Shown here in pieces: positions 17,027-26,069 of a stretch of 64,000 nt of DNA. The translations under genes and the position numbers were made by a program. The stretch's first letter is position 1. The number at the start of each line of letters is the position of its first letter. The DNA is from Shewanella hanedai (GTDB lineage Bacteria > Pseudomonadota > Gammaproteobacteria > Enterobacterales > Shewanellaceae). Under the pieces are notes generated by a model that saw only the letters and a list, made by a program, of their open reading frames with translations, was not told the DNA's origin and ran no database searches. The stretch lies in the NCBI RefSeq assembly GCF_007197645.1, contig NZ_VKGK01000025.1, forward strand, positions 29,899 through 93,898. Direction: 5' to 3'.

Positions 17027-19363
17027 CTAGTAAGGTGAGTTTGCCAACCAGTCGGCAATTTTTTCTGCATCTAAAGGTCTGGATAAATAATACCCCTGCC
17101 CCATTTCACATCCCCGTTCAATTAACCAGTTTAACGCACCTTCATCTTCTATCCCTTCAGCTACAACACTGAGGCCAAGATTATGTGCCAGCTGTAAAGT
17201 GGAGCTCACAATGATCTGATCATCCGCGCTCACCATCAGATTTTGCACAAATGATTTATCAATCTTCAGCTCAGATACCGGCAGCTGCTTCAACTGAGCT
17301 AAAGAGGAATAACCCGTACCATAATCATCAATTGATAACTTAAGGCCACTATTTTTCAACACCTTAAGCTGTTTAATTGCATTTTCAGGATCAGATACCA
17401 CGGCATCTTCAGTTATCTCTAAAGTGAGAACCTCAATAGGCACACCTTTCTCTGTAATAAGATCCAACACATACCGACAAAAATGAACATCCTTCAAGTT
17501 CTCTGCAGAGATGTTGATAGCGATACACAACTCTATGCCCTGAGATTTCCATTTCAAATATTGATCAATCGACTCGTTCATCACCCAACGAGTTAACGCG
17601 TTCATCTGTCCCATCTGTTCAGCAATGGGGATAAAATCATCTGGCGGGATCATGCCTCTGTCTGGATGTCGCCAGCGAACTAACGCTTCAACATGGGTCA
17701 CTTTCTTTAGTTTAAGATCAAGCTTAGGTTGGTAAAAGAGCACCAGTTCCTCATTGTCTATAGCGGACTTAAGTTCGTTAATCAGTTGCAAGCGATCTAA
17801 CGTATTACCATCAATCTGCTGATTGTAGATCTGCTGTTCCAGTTTATTTTTCTTGGCATACTGTAATGCTGTATCTGCTTGGCGTAATAAAGTTTCTAAA
17901 TCACTAGGGTAATGAACAAAACTGATCCCAATGGAAAGTTGTAAGTGCAGGGAGATATCTTGATAGCGGTATTCTGCTTCAATGCTTTTTTGCAGATCGG
18001 CCATCAAAACTCTAAGCTTTTTCGGCGAGGTATTTTTAAAAGCCAAGGCAAATTCATCGCCAGTAATGTGACAAACGAGATCGACATTATCGAAAGATGA
18101 CAATCGCTTACCAATCTCTTTAATCACCTCATCGCCAACCACATGACCCAAGGTACCATTCACCTCTGTCATGCGTTTAATATCGATTAAACAGACCGCC
18201 ACTGCAGACTTATCCTCAAACCAAAGAGAGGTCACACGCTTAAGCTCGTTTTTGTTGGCTAACTTAGTCAGAGGATCATGATAGACCTGAAACACGATTT
18301 CACTTTCACGACTCAAAATGGCCTGTTGCATCGCAGTGAACTCTTCGGCCAACAGTTGCATCTCGACACTGTTTCCGACCTGAACTTTAGAGTGATAATT
18401 CCCCTTCGCAATGTACCTTGCCTGCTCGATCAGCAACATGATCGGTTTTGTCACACCACTTGAGATAAAAAATGCCAACAACAGAGAAATGGGGAGCATC
18501 AGCAGAATTAACCCTAACTGCTGCAGCCACTGTTTTTGGAACGACTCAAGCACGTCATATCGAGTCTGGTACATAAAAGCATGCACCTGCTTTTGGTCCA
18601 CTTTACCTAGCAGTTCATGCCAGAGTACGTAATCTTCATTAGCCAGACCATGAGTGATAAAGCCAGAAACGGCTTGGTTATCAGCTGCGTTTAAATGCTC
18701 ACCAGATAAGCTAATAAATTGATTATCTTGCCCGGCCTCTGTCACCACAAACCCAGCATTTAATCCCGTATGTAATAGCAGTGTTTTCGCAAGTTCATCG
18801 CCAATAATAAAACCAAACCCTACCCAACCAATCACATTGTTGGCGCCGCTGGTTAAAGGTGCAAACTTGATTTGATAGATGTTGTCTTCGAGTGAGTAAA
18901 GCGGATTAATATTCAGCAGTCCCGTTTCTAACGGGTAACGAAACTGCTCACCTTGCTCTGGCCCGACGCTCACCTTGCCGAGCTCCAGCTCACTGGTTTT
19001 AAGCATCAGCTCACCGATAATAATGCCATGTTTATCCACGGCGATAGCCAGATCGGCATTGATGCGTTTTCTGTGATTATTAAGCGCCACCAAAAAGCTA
19101 CGACTGTCGTTATCAATAAAGATATCTTTAAGACCAAAGTCTTTGGCAGCCGTTTCGGCAAACGCCGACAAGTAATAGTTACGCTTGCCATAATCAGACT
19201 TAAACACCAGTTCAGCCACGGATAACTGATTGCTTAGTTGCTGCTGTTCAAGTCGTTTATTGGCAAAGAAGGTAATTGAAAATGAGATCGCCTGAACCGC
19301 TATCAATAAGATAACGAAAAAGGCAAAAATGCGGGTCTGTATTCGATTGCAGAAACCGAACAT
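17027..19363 (-). CDS. membrane GGDEF-EAL cyclic-di-GMP protein with periplasmic sensor
   Basis: A 778-residue signalling protein. TM1 is at about 13-33, a periplasmic sensor region at about 34-280, TM2 (LILLMLPISLLLAFFISSG), HAMP (about 300-355), GGDEF (about 360-515) and EAL (about 525-775). The diguanylate-cyclase signature reads TGDEF (about 433) rather than GGDEF, so cyclase activity is doubtful. The EAL half looks intact, with VEALVRWRHP, a downstream ITEDAV, DDYGTGYSSL and LKIDKSFV, so it is probably a phosphodiesterase. Its ATG overlaps the stop of the cupredoxin-like gene (TGATG), a strong sign of translational coupling. That periplasmic protein may therefore feed its sensor domain. 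Confidence 0.88.
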   Translation of the reverse strand: MFGFCNRIQTRIFAFFVILLIAVQAISFSITFFANKRLEQQQLSNQLSVAELVFKSDYGKRNYYLSAFAETAAKDFGLKDIFIDNDSRSFLVALNNHRKRINADLAIAVDKHGIIIGELMLKTSELELGKVSVGPEQGEQFRYPLETGLLNINPLYSLEDNIYQIKFAPLTSGANNVIGWVGFGFIIGDELAKTLLLHTGLNAGFVVTEAGQDNQFISLSGEHLNAADNQAVSGFITHGLANEDYVLWHELLGKVDQKQVHAFMYQTRYDVLESFQKQWLQQLGLILLMLPISLLLAFFISSGVTKPIMLLIEQARYIAKGNYHSKVQVGNSVEMQLLAEEFTAMQQAILSRESEIVFQVYHDPLTKLANKNELKRVTSLWFEDKSAVAVCLIDIKRMTEVNGTLGHVVGDEVIKEIGKRLSSFDNVDLVCHITGDEFALAFKNTSPKKLRVLMADLQKSIEAEYRYQDISLHLQLSIGISFVHYPSDLETLLRQADTALQYAKKNKLEQQIYNQQIDGNTLDRLQLINELKSAIDNEELVLFYQPKLDLKLKKVTHVEALVRWRHPDRGMIPPDDFIPIAEQMGQMNALTRWVMNESIDQYLKWKSQGIELCIAINISAENLKDVHFCRYVLDLITEKGVPIEVLTLEITEDAVVSDPENAIKQLKVLKNSGLKLSIDDYGTGYSSLAQLKQLPVSELKIDKSFVQNLMVSADDQIIVSSTLQLAHNLGLSVVAEGIEDEGALNWLIERGCEMGQGYYLSRPLDAEKIADWLANSPY

Positions 19364-20055
19364 CAATAGCCTTCCAAAAACTCAAAGTCATCCAAACTCT
19401 TTTGTTCGGGTATATCAGCCATAGGTGCAGTGACGGTGATGATTAACGTTTGGGACAGAGGCGTACTGATTTGCTGTGACACTCGATGATTATCGACTGA
19501 TAACTGGGGATGCCAAGTCGTTAAGGTGTAATCAGCATCGGGGATGGCATCAAACTCAGCTTCGCCTCTCTCATCTGTTATTGCAAAATAGGGAGTATCA
19601 ACCACCAGCAAGTGTCCACTCATCCAATCATGGACATTACACCCCATGGAGATATGTCCCACTTGGTCAAAAACGATAGAATCCGTTCCACTGTCTTTTT
19701 TGAGCTTAAAAGAGAAACGTTTTGGGCCTGCGGCTGAATAGATATGATGTGTAATGTCGTCGTCATTAACAAATTGTAACTCGTGGCCCTTCTGCATGAC
19801 CGTGATATAGGGGGTGAACTGTTTATCTTGTTGATGTATCTCTACTGGAAGGCTTATTTTATCGATAAAGGCACTCTGCGCCGCCTTGTTAGCTTGCAGG
19901 TACACAACAAGATCTGGCATTGGTTCTCCCGATGGGTTAACCAATCTGAATTTATCTGCACTCACTTCAGAGATAACCCCCAATGAGCCGATTAACAATC
20001 CTGCACATAACGCCATTGTCCGTCTGTAGTTCACGTTGACCTCATTTTCAGTCAT
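19363..20055 (-). CDS. periplasmic cupredoxin-like (methylamine-utilisation-like) protein
   Basis: A protein of about 230 residues with a signal peptide (ALCAGLLIGSLGVISEVSA) and a plastocyanin/azurin-like domain. DITHHIYSAAGP and MGCNVHDWMSGHLLV provide His, Cys and His residues as in type-1 copper sites of proteins annotated as methylamine utilisation protein. A carboxypeptidase-regulatory-like beta domain follows (DERGEAEFDAIPDADYTLTTW). The start is uncertain: GTG 20097, ATG 20094, ATG 20055 and ATG 20016 are in frame and none has a good SD; I use 20055. It is translationally coupled to the downstream GGDEF-EAL gene, which suggests it senses copper or redox state for that protein. This is an inference from coupling. 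Confidence 0.7.
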   Translation of the reverse strand: MTENEVNVNYRRTMALCAGLLIGSLGVISEVSADKFRLVNPSGEPMPDLVVYLQANKAAQSAFIDKISLPVEIHQQDKQFTPYITVMQKGHELQFVNDDDITHHIYSAAGPKRFSFKLKKDSGTDSIVFDQVGHISMGCNVHDWMSGHLLVVDTPYFAITDERGEAEFDAIPDADYTLTTWHPQLSVDNHRVSQQISTPLSQTLIITVTAPMADIPEQKSLDDFEFLEGY

Positions 20056-20205
20056 AAAAGAAATATGGCAACCTAGATTAGCTGTGACTTTCATCACTGC
20101 CAGTAATAGGAACTGAATTTAAAGAAAAATATTTCATATGAGACAAAGAAATACCTATTTAAAAAATAGCAGTTCTATATTGGTCTACTTAAGGATAGGC
20201 AAAAA

Positions 20206-20229
20206 AAAGCAAAACCGAGGTTTTGCTTT
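20206..20229 (-). terminator. rho-independent terminator of the chemoreceptor gene
   Basis: AAAGCAAAAC (20206-20215) pairs with GTTTTGCTTT (20220-20229) around CGAG. On the minus strand the stem runs into eight T, 20 nt past the chemoreceptor stop. Confidence 0.9.
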
Positions 20230-20249
20230 ATCTTTATTGTAGGCTGGAA

Positions 20250-21698
20250 TTAACTGAGTTTATATTGGCTCAAAATCTGATCTAACTCGACAGATGACTG
20301 ACTAAGGTCTGCAGCCAAAGAGACTGAACGCTGGGCTGTCTCTTTAATGATTTGCGACTGATCTCGAATATCATTGAGCTGAGTTGCAATATCACGGGCC
20401 GAGACACTCTGCTCTTCAGCTGAAGCCGCAATTTGAGCGCTCATGTCGAATACACCCGCTGTCGAACTCGCCATGGTATCGACATCTTCGCCCACAGAAA
20501 TGATGGCATTTCGCCCTTCACCCGCCTGTTCAACAATACTTTCTGTCACCTTAGATAGCGTTGAACTGCCCTTTTGTAATCCTTCAATCATCATCTGGAT
20601 CTCAACCGTTGCTGCCTGAGTTCTCCCCGCTAATGTTCTCACTTCGTCAGCAACAACTGCGAAGCCTCTCCCTTGCTCTCCTGCTCGGGCAGCCTCAATA
20701 GCCGCATTCAACGCGAGTAAGTTTGTCTGCTCTGAAATGCCGTTAATGGTTGTTACCACAGCGCCAATTTCCGATGCACTGCTGGATAGTTGCGACACTG
20801 AACTCGATGCGGTATCAATCTCATTAACCAAATTTGAGATCCGCGTTACCGCTTCAGCAATACGTATCTTGCTCGACTCCGCTTGATTAGTATTTTCTTG
20901 GGTTTGCGTTGAGGTGTTCGCCGCATTGTAAGAGACCTCTTCGATTGCAGCAGTCATCTGATCCATCGCCACAGCCACACTATCTAAAAACTGGTGCTGG
21001 CAGCCAATCAAGTCTTCACTCTGTTTTGCTTGTTGATCAAATTCATCTGCAGCCTGAGCAAGCGTTGCCGCATTTTGACCAATCGCTTTCACCATCTCAC
21101 TCATATTATCAGCACAGCGATCAATTTCGGTGGCGATCATACTGAAATCATCTTTGCCGAAAAAGTTAAGTCTCTGAGTTAAATCTCCATCCGCTAAACG
21201 TTTGATGGCGACATACATATCCCACAAACCACCACCAAGGGAGGTCGACGTCCAGTAACTAAGTTGAAACAGCGGCAGTAAACCGATTAAAGCAACCCAG
21301 AGCATCATATTGGCATCACTCAGAGCCTGTGCTTCCCACTTTTTCACATTAACGTGCAATTGGAGGTATTGACGACCAACTTGAGAGGAAACAGTCACAG
21401 AGTCCCCACGACGACGATCAACATGATTGCTATTTAACTGAAGTCCCTGCTCTGAAGCAAAACGAGCCAGCAGATCGCCCGTAACCCTTTGAGCATTGGC
21501 AACGTTGGCAAAGGTATCCACCATTGACAGTGCTCTCTCCTGAGAGCTGACCGCTACCCTCTCTTTTACTTGGTTGAGATTAACCAAAGCGATACTGGCA
21601 GTAATGAGTGACACTAAAATGCATAACAACCAAAATTTACCATTGAGGCTTAACTTAATCATTAATGCATCTATTTTTCTAAACTGGATTTGTTTCAT
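20250..21698 (-). CDS. methyl-accepting chemotaxis protein
   Basis: A 482-residue chemoreceptor. TM1 (WLLCILVSLITASIALVNL) is at about 25-43, then a short periplasmic segment of about 85 residues, TM2 (MLWVALIGLLPLFQL, about 135), HAMP, and a cytoplasmic signalling domain. That domain has the invariant hairpin tip (ISEQTNLLALNAAIEAARAG followed by GRGFAVVADEVRTLAGRT). It signals to CheA/CheW. The periplasmic part is too small for a full dCache or four-helix domain, so it may sense a membrane or cytoplasmic cue. It has its own terminator and no partner gene nearby. Confidence 0.92.
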   Translation of the reverse strand: MKQIQFRKIDALMIKLSLNGKFWLLCILVSLITASIALVNLNQVKERVAVSSQERALSMVDTFANVANAQRVTGDLLARFASEQGLQLNSNHVDRRRGDSVTVSSQVGRQYLQLHVNVKKWEAQALSDANMMLWVALIGLLPLFQLSYWTSTSLGGGLWDMYVAIKRLADGDLTQRLNFFGKDDFSMIATEIDRCADNMSEMVKAIGQNAATLAQAADEFDQQAKQSEDLIGCQHQFLDSVAVAMDQMTAAIEEVSYNAANTSTQTQENTNQAESSKIRIAEAVTRISNLVNEIDTASSSVSQLSSSASEIGAVVTTINGISEQTNLLALNAAIEAARAGEQGRGFAVVADEVRTLAGRTQAATVEIQMMIEGLQKGSSTLSKVTESIVEQAGEGRNAIISVGEDVDTMASSTAGVFDMSAQIAASAEEQSVSARDIATQLNDIRDQSQIIKETAQRSVSLAADLSQSSVELDQILSQYKLS

Positions 21699-21847
21699 AA
21701 TTCCTACAACCTATTTGTTTTATAACAAAAAATATTTTGCTACGTCACATTATTTTTATTATCGAGTATAAGATCAAAAATTTAATTAACTTTGAGCAAA
21801 ATCATGAGTTCACGTTATTTTGGATGAGCTTTTGAAGACATATCACT

Positions 21848-22315
21848 TTAAGCTCGAGCTTTCCATTTCAACGTCAGTGAAACCAGTACACCGGAAAGCT
21901 CCGACATGCTATAGCCTAAAAGTGAACCTATGATTAAAGCAGGCAGAATATTGGCGATATCCCCTCCCATTGCAAATGTCGTACAACAACCAATAAAGGC
22001 GCCAGGAATAAAAGCAAGCTTGCTATATTTGGCCTGTAGACACATGGCCGAAGTGACGATTCCCGTTAACAGATAACCTACCATCGGAGTTTCAAAGAAG
22101 CTGCTGCCACTAATGACAAGCCAAGCCCAAAAGACACCGGACAAGTTAGTGAACCAAGAGATGACCACCCCTTGGAAATTCAATTTCCCCAATGCGAAAT
22201 AGGTGCTACAGCTAAGAAACCCAATCCAAGTGACCAGATGAAAGATATCTGCAATACCCGCCCAAACAGCCGCAACTAGACCAGCCGATATGGCGACTTG
22301 CCAACGATGTTCCAT
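21848..22315 (-). CDS. DUF1097 family inner-membrane protein
   Basis: A 155-residue protein of almost continuous hydrophobic segments (about five helices): VAISAGLVAAVWAGIADIF, WIGFLSCSTYFALG, FTNLSGVFWAWLVISG, YLLTGIVTSAMCLQA and ILPALIIGSLLGYS. The pattern and length match the DUF1097 (YcdZ-like) family of unknown function. It is separate from its neighbours and no cofactor motif is visible. A 12-bp palindrome AAGCTCGAGCTT overlaps its stop region. Confidence 0.75.
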   Translation of the reverse strand: MEHRWQVAISAGLVAAVWAGIADIFHLVTWIGFLSCSTYFALGKLNFQGVVISWFTNLSGVFWAWLVISGSSFFETPMVGYLLTGIVTSAMCLQAKYSKLAFIPGAFIGCCTTFAMGGDIANILPALIIGSLLGYSMSELSGVLVSLTLKWKARA

Positions 22316-22681
22316 GTATGACCCCTCATTACATTGGAATAATTTTGAAAGACAAATTACTCCATTTCACATAACAAAAATAGGTTTTATGCCGTAAAGT
22401 GGGGGCTAACTGGTGTTTTATTACTCTATTTACACTATGGAATGACTTTTTGTAGTAAACAAACCAACAAAAGGCTGTTTAACTAAAATTAACAAACCTG
22501 ATTAATCCACTAAAAAAAATTCGATTCACTCGATTCCACCGGTATCGACTACCCATACAATTTATCCGTTATCTGACCGTTTGTAAGACGAAGATCAGCG
22601 ATTTATCTACCATATTAAATGGTAAATAAAATCGCAATAATCTCTTTCTCTTGTGGTATTTAAATCGGGGGGAGTGATAAC
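22316..22681. other. non-coding stretch with an imperfect inverted repeat
   Basis: 366 bp between the 3' end of the molybdenum hydroxylase operon and the start of the DUF1097 gene. The only structure I see is an imperfect inverted repeat at 22598-22635 (GCGATTTATCTACCAT against ATGGTAAATAAAATCGC, one mismatch and one bulge). It lies about 45 nt past the operon stop and may act as its 3' hairpin. Confidence 0.45.
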
Positions 22682-24931
22682 TTACACAGTTAGCTTTTTC
22701 GTCACTGGAAGGTCTCGTATTCGGATCCCTGAAGCGGCAAAGATGGCATTAGTCAGACTTGGCGCAACGGGGGGAACACCCGGCTCGCCAACACCACCTG
22801 GTGGTGCATCTGATGCAATAACCGTCACGTCGATGTCTGGGCATTGAGTCATTCTCAACATCGGATAATCATGAAAATTTGATTGCTGAACTTTGCCCTC
22901 TTTAAAGCTTATCTCTCCCATCATGGCTAAACTCAAACCAAACATAATCGCCCCCTCGGTTTGAGATTTTACCCTGTCAGGATTCACCACCGTCCCCGCA
23001 TCGATGGCCGCAACCGCGCGCAGCACCGTGAGCTTTTTATCCTTATCTACCTCCACCAGCAAGGCTACGGCAACAAACGCAGCAAAACTTCGGTGGACAG
23101 CAAATCCCCAGGCTTGGTTCTCTTTAGGCTGGGTCCCTTTTTTCATCCCAAGTTCAACGGCGTCAATAACACCGTGATAGCGTTCAATATCGACGGGGTG
23201 ACGGGTTAACTCTTCACCATAGTTACCATATTTAAAGCCTTGATCAACAAACATCTCTTGTCGCGACTCTCCCAATAACTCACGCCACATTTGCGTGGTG
23301 GGTTTATCCGCTTTTACCGCAAGCTCATCGACGAAACTGCCAATACCAAATCCATGCTGAATGTTACACACCGAACGCATCCAACCGATACGAGTATGCG
23401 CTTTAGCCTCTACAGTTTCACAACGCAAACTCTTCACCGCCAACGGCACATCAACAAAGCCTAAATCGACTTCCCAACCCGCTGGATAGTCGGCGCCTTC
23501 AGCAAATGTAGAACCGATACTCGGGAAGCCAGTTCGTTGCAGCATCGCTTGTGGCATCTTGTCATCGCCCAATTTGGCCTGATACAACTGAGCGCTAATC
23601 GCATGTAAGTAGCCGTTTTGAATATCATCTTCGCGACTCCAGCACACTTTTACCGGCGCCTTAATCTGTTGTGACAATAGCGCTGCTTCAGCGCAGTAAT
23701 CAGGCTTAGATTTACGCCCAAAACCGCCACCGAGCAAAGTCACATTCACTTTTACCTGCTCCTCTTTTAACCCCAGATACCCTGCAACATTCTGCGCTGC
23801 ACTTTGCGGTGTCTGGGTTGATGCCCAAAGCTCACAACCCGCATCGGTAACACTTGCTGTCGTCACTGGCGGCTCCATTGGTGCGTGGGCGAGATAGGGA
23901 ATGGTATAAATCGCCTTAATGGTTTTTTCCTTTGGCCAATCACTATTCTCCTCTCCCTGCTGCCTTACTATTTTGCCTGGAGATTGCACTTTTTCAACTA
24001 ACTGCTTAAGAAATACCTCTGAGTTATGAGTGTCATTTATTGAGTCAGTCCAAGTGATATTTAAGGCTTTACGTCCCTCAAGTGCACTCCATGAGTTCGT
24101 GGCAATGACGGCCACACCGCCCAAAGGTTGAAAACCCGGTGCCCCTTTAGCCGCAGGAAGGCGGATCACATCAATCACCCCAGCTACCTTTCTTGCTTTA
24201 CTGTCGTCTAACACCTTAACTTCACTGCCCCACACAGGCGGGCGGATAATACTGGCGTAACGCATCCCCTCTAATGTGATGTCGTAACCGTATTTAGCCT
24301 CCCCTGTTAATATCGCCTGCATATCCACAATTTTATGAGATTTGCCGATATGGGTAAAATCATTAGGTGACTTTAAAATAAGGGTGTCGACTTTCGGTAA
24401 TGGCACCTGAGAGGCCGCACGGGCTAACTCGCCAAAACTCATCATCTCGCCTGATTGAGTGTGGATCACCAGATTATTGGCAGTGCTCACTTCTGACAGT
24501 GGCACCTGCCATTTATCGGCTGCGGCTTGTTCGAGCATGGTTCGGGCCATCGCGCCCATCTCTCGCATCTTATCAAATCCCTTACGAATGCTGCGGGAGC
24601 CGTCCGTATTTTGGCTGCCATAACGTTTATCGGCGAGCCCCTGCACCACAACCACCTTGTTCCAGTCAGCACCCAGTTCATCGGCTAGCACCTGAGGGAT
24701 CCCCGTACGGATCCCCTGCCCCATTTCAGAGCGATGGCAAGTCAGGTACACCTTGTCATCTTCGCCTATGGCGATAAAAAGATTAAGCCGAGCATCTTCG
24801 CCTTGCGCCATTGCCATTGGGCTCCAGCTCAGTCCAGTTGCCCCTAGCGCCAAACCACCACCCGTTGCACCGAACAGTTTAAGCACATCTCGACGACTAA
24901 AATTTTGCACTGCTGTAAAGGAAGGATTCAT
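22682..24931 (-). CDS. molybdenum hydroxylase large subunit (isoquinoline 1-oxidoreductase beta type), Tat-exported
   Basis: A 749-residue molybdopterin-binding subunit of the xanthine-dehydrogenase/aldehyde-oxidase family. It starts with a Tat-like leader (SRRDVLKLFGATGGGLALGATG). Cofactor motifs include GEDDKVYLTCHRSEMGQG, TLLGGGFGRKSKPDY and, near the C-terminus, GGVGEPGVPPVAPSL with the catalytic Glu. Members hydroxylate N-heterocycles or oxidise aldehydes, with electrons leaving through the 2Fe-2S subunit. I chose ATG 24931 because GGAGGAGAGG precedes it and it overlaps the stop of the small-subunit gene (ATGA). The substrate is not predictable; no FAD subunit is present, which fits the two-subunit isoquinoline-oxidoreductase type. 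Confidence 0.88.
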   Translation of the reverse strand: MNPSFTAVQNFSRRDVLKLFGATGGGLALGATGLSWSPMAMAQGEDARLNLFIAIGEDDKVYLTCHRSEMGQGIRTGIPQVLADELGADWNKVVVVQGLADKRYGSQNTDGSRSIRKGFDKMREMGAMARTMLEQAAADKWQVPLSEVSTANNLVIHTQSGEMMSFGELARAASQVPLPKVDTLILKSPNDFTHIGKSHKIVDMQAILTGEAKYGYDITLEGMRYASIIRPPVWGSEVKVLDDSKARKVAGVIDVIRLPAAKGAPGFQPLGGVAVIATNSWSALEGRKALNITWTDSINDTHNSEVFLKQLVEKVQSPGKIVRQQGEENSDWPKEKTIKAIYTIPYLAHAPMEPPVTTASVTDAGCELWASTQTPQSAAQNVAGYLGLKEEQVKVNVTLLGGGFGRKSKPDYCAEAALLSQQIKAPVKVCWSREDDIQNGYLHAISAQLYQAKLGDDKMPQAMLQRTGFPSIGSTFAEGADYPAGWEVDLGFVDVPLAVKSLRCETVEAKAHTRIGWMRSVCNIQHGFGIGSFVDELAVKADKPTTQMWRELLGESRQEMFVDQGFKYGNYGEELTRHPVDIERYHGVIDAVELGMKKGTQPKENQAWGFAVHRSFAAFVAVALLVEVDKDKKLTVLRAVAAIDAGTVVNPDRVKSQTEGAIMFGLSLAMMGEISFKEGKVQQSNFHDYPMLRMTQCPDIDVTVIASDAPPGGVGEPGVPPVAPSLTNAIFAASGIRIRDLPVTKKLTV

Positions 24932-25392
24932 GACCTCTCCTCCTGTGCAGATACTGACAAAATAGCGGCTTTTATACGGGTATAGGTACCACAACGACAG
25001 ATATTACCGGACATAGCGGCATCGATATCAGACTCATTAGGTTGACGATTCTGACTCAATAACGCGGCAGCAGACATCAGTTGTCCCGACTGACAATAGC
25101 CACACTGTGGCACTTTATGCTCAGACCAAGCGTTAATTAATTCATCGGCTTTTAACCCTTCAATGGTCGTCACTTGCTTACCTTGAACTTGCTTTAAACT
25201 GGTTAAACAAGCTCTAGCGGGTTTGCCATCAATATGAATCGTACACGCTCCACATAACCCAGCACCACAGCCATACTTGGTTCCGGTTAACCCTAGCATG
25301 TCGCGTACAGCCCACAAGATGGGCATATTAGGATCGGCATCAAGCTGAAATTGTTTACCGTTAATCGTCAGTTTAAGTTCATTATCTGGCAT
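24928..25392 (-). CDS. 2Fe-2S small subunit of the molybdenum hydroxylase (isoquinoline 1-oxidoreductase alpha type)
   Basis: A 154-residue ferredoxin-like subunit with both 2Fe-2S clusters. The plant-type N-terminal cluster is in KYGCGAGLCGACTIHIDG plus a later ARAC. The helical C-terminal cluster is in PQCGYCQSGQLM and GNICRCGTYTRI. It moves electrons from the molybdenum centre of the large subunit to an external acceptor. Two adjacent ATG codons are possible starts; the second (25392) has better spacing to GGAG. The stop overlaps the start of the large subunit by 4 nt. Confidence 0.92.
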   Translation of the reverse strand: MPDNELKLTINGKQFQLDADPNMPILWAVRDMLGLTGTKYGCGAGLCGACTIHIDGKPARACLTSLKQVQGKQVTTIEGLKADELINAWSEHKVPQCGYCQSGQLMSAAALLSQNRQPNESDIDAAMSGNICRCGTYTRIKAAILSVSAQEERS

Positions 25393-25463
25393 CATTCACT
25401 CCATGTAAGGCTAAATGGGCAAAGCCTCGTTATTATTATTGTTGATCAACCGCGGCACTATTT

Positions 25464-26069
25464 TTATGTTTCAGCTTGAGTCACAAGCCATTGTTCCAGT
25501 TCACTGCGAGTATCAATATCCAACGCAGCACTGCTCATCTCAACAGTGTGCAATTTCCCCTCTAGGTTAAGCGCCGCTAATATCGACTTAGCACCACTGT
25601 CACCGGTCAGGCTAGTTAACTTGTCAAAATCATCACGACAAAATATGGCTGGCACAGAAAGCTGTTTTTCAAAAGTGGCACAAACACGAGAGGGCTCGCC
25701 TTTTACATCAAGTAAATTCAGATACTCTTCAGCCGTAATAGCCACTTGATCAGCCAGGGCGATAAACAGAGAGTCACGATCGGCTTTCTCGGCATAATCG
25801 ACAGCCTGAGCAATGGAGGAGGACAAGCCAGAATCAAACTCATGATTGATAATGTATTTAGCATCATCTGGCAATAAAGAGGAAAGCAGAGCTTGATGTC
25901 CACCAAGGATCACAACCAGTTCAGCACCCCTTGTATCGGCCACTAACTTCAGTTTTCGAAAACTGTCTGCCAATAAACTAGTCCCATGATCATCGATAGC
26001 CTGAGCCAGTTTAACGCCATTAAAGCGCCGACTCTGACCTGCTGCCAGTAAGGCGATTAAGGTGTTCAA
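25464..26069 (-). CDS. MobA/MocA-like nucleotidyltransferase for molybdenum cofactor
   Basis: A 201-residue NTP-transferase-like protein (LIALLAAGQSRRFNGVKLAQ gives the LAAGxSxRxGxxK nucleotide-binding signature; LFIALADQVAI is the metal-binding acidic motif). MocA-type enzymes attach CMP to molybdopterin for xanthine-dehydrogenase-family enzymes. I choose TTG 26069 because it overlaps the stop of the XdhC-like gene (TTGA), has AGG about 7 nt upstream and places the start just before the fold; the frame stays open to 26123. It lies between the XdhC-like gene and the structural genes, in one operon. Confidence 0.8.
   Translation of the reverse strand: MNTLIALLAAGQSRRFNGVKLAQAIDDHGTSLLADSFRKLKLVADTRGAELVVILGGHQALLSSLLPDDAKYIINHEFDSGLSSSIAQAVDYAEKADRDSLFIALADQVAITAEEYLNLLDVKGEPSRVCATFEKQLSVPAIFCRDDFDKLTSLTGDSGAKSILAALNLEGKLHTVEMSSAALDIDTRSELEQWLVTQAET

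Noticed and set aside
24400..24777. 125-codon plus-strand open frame
   Set aside because: It is a Pro/Ser-rich shadow of the GC-rich part of the molybdenum hydroxylase gene.
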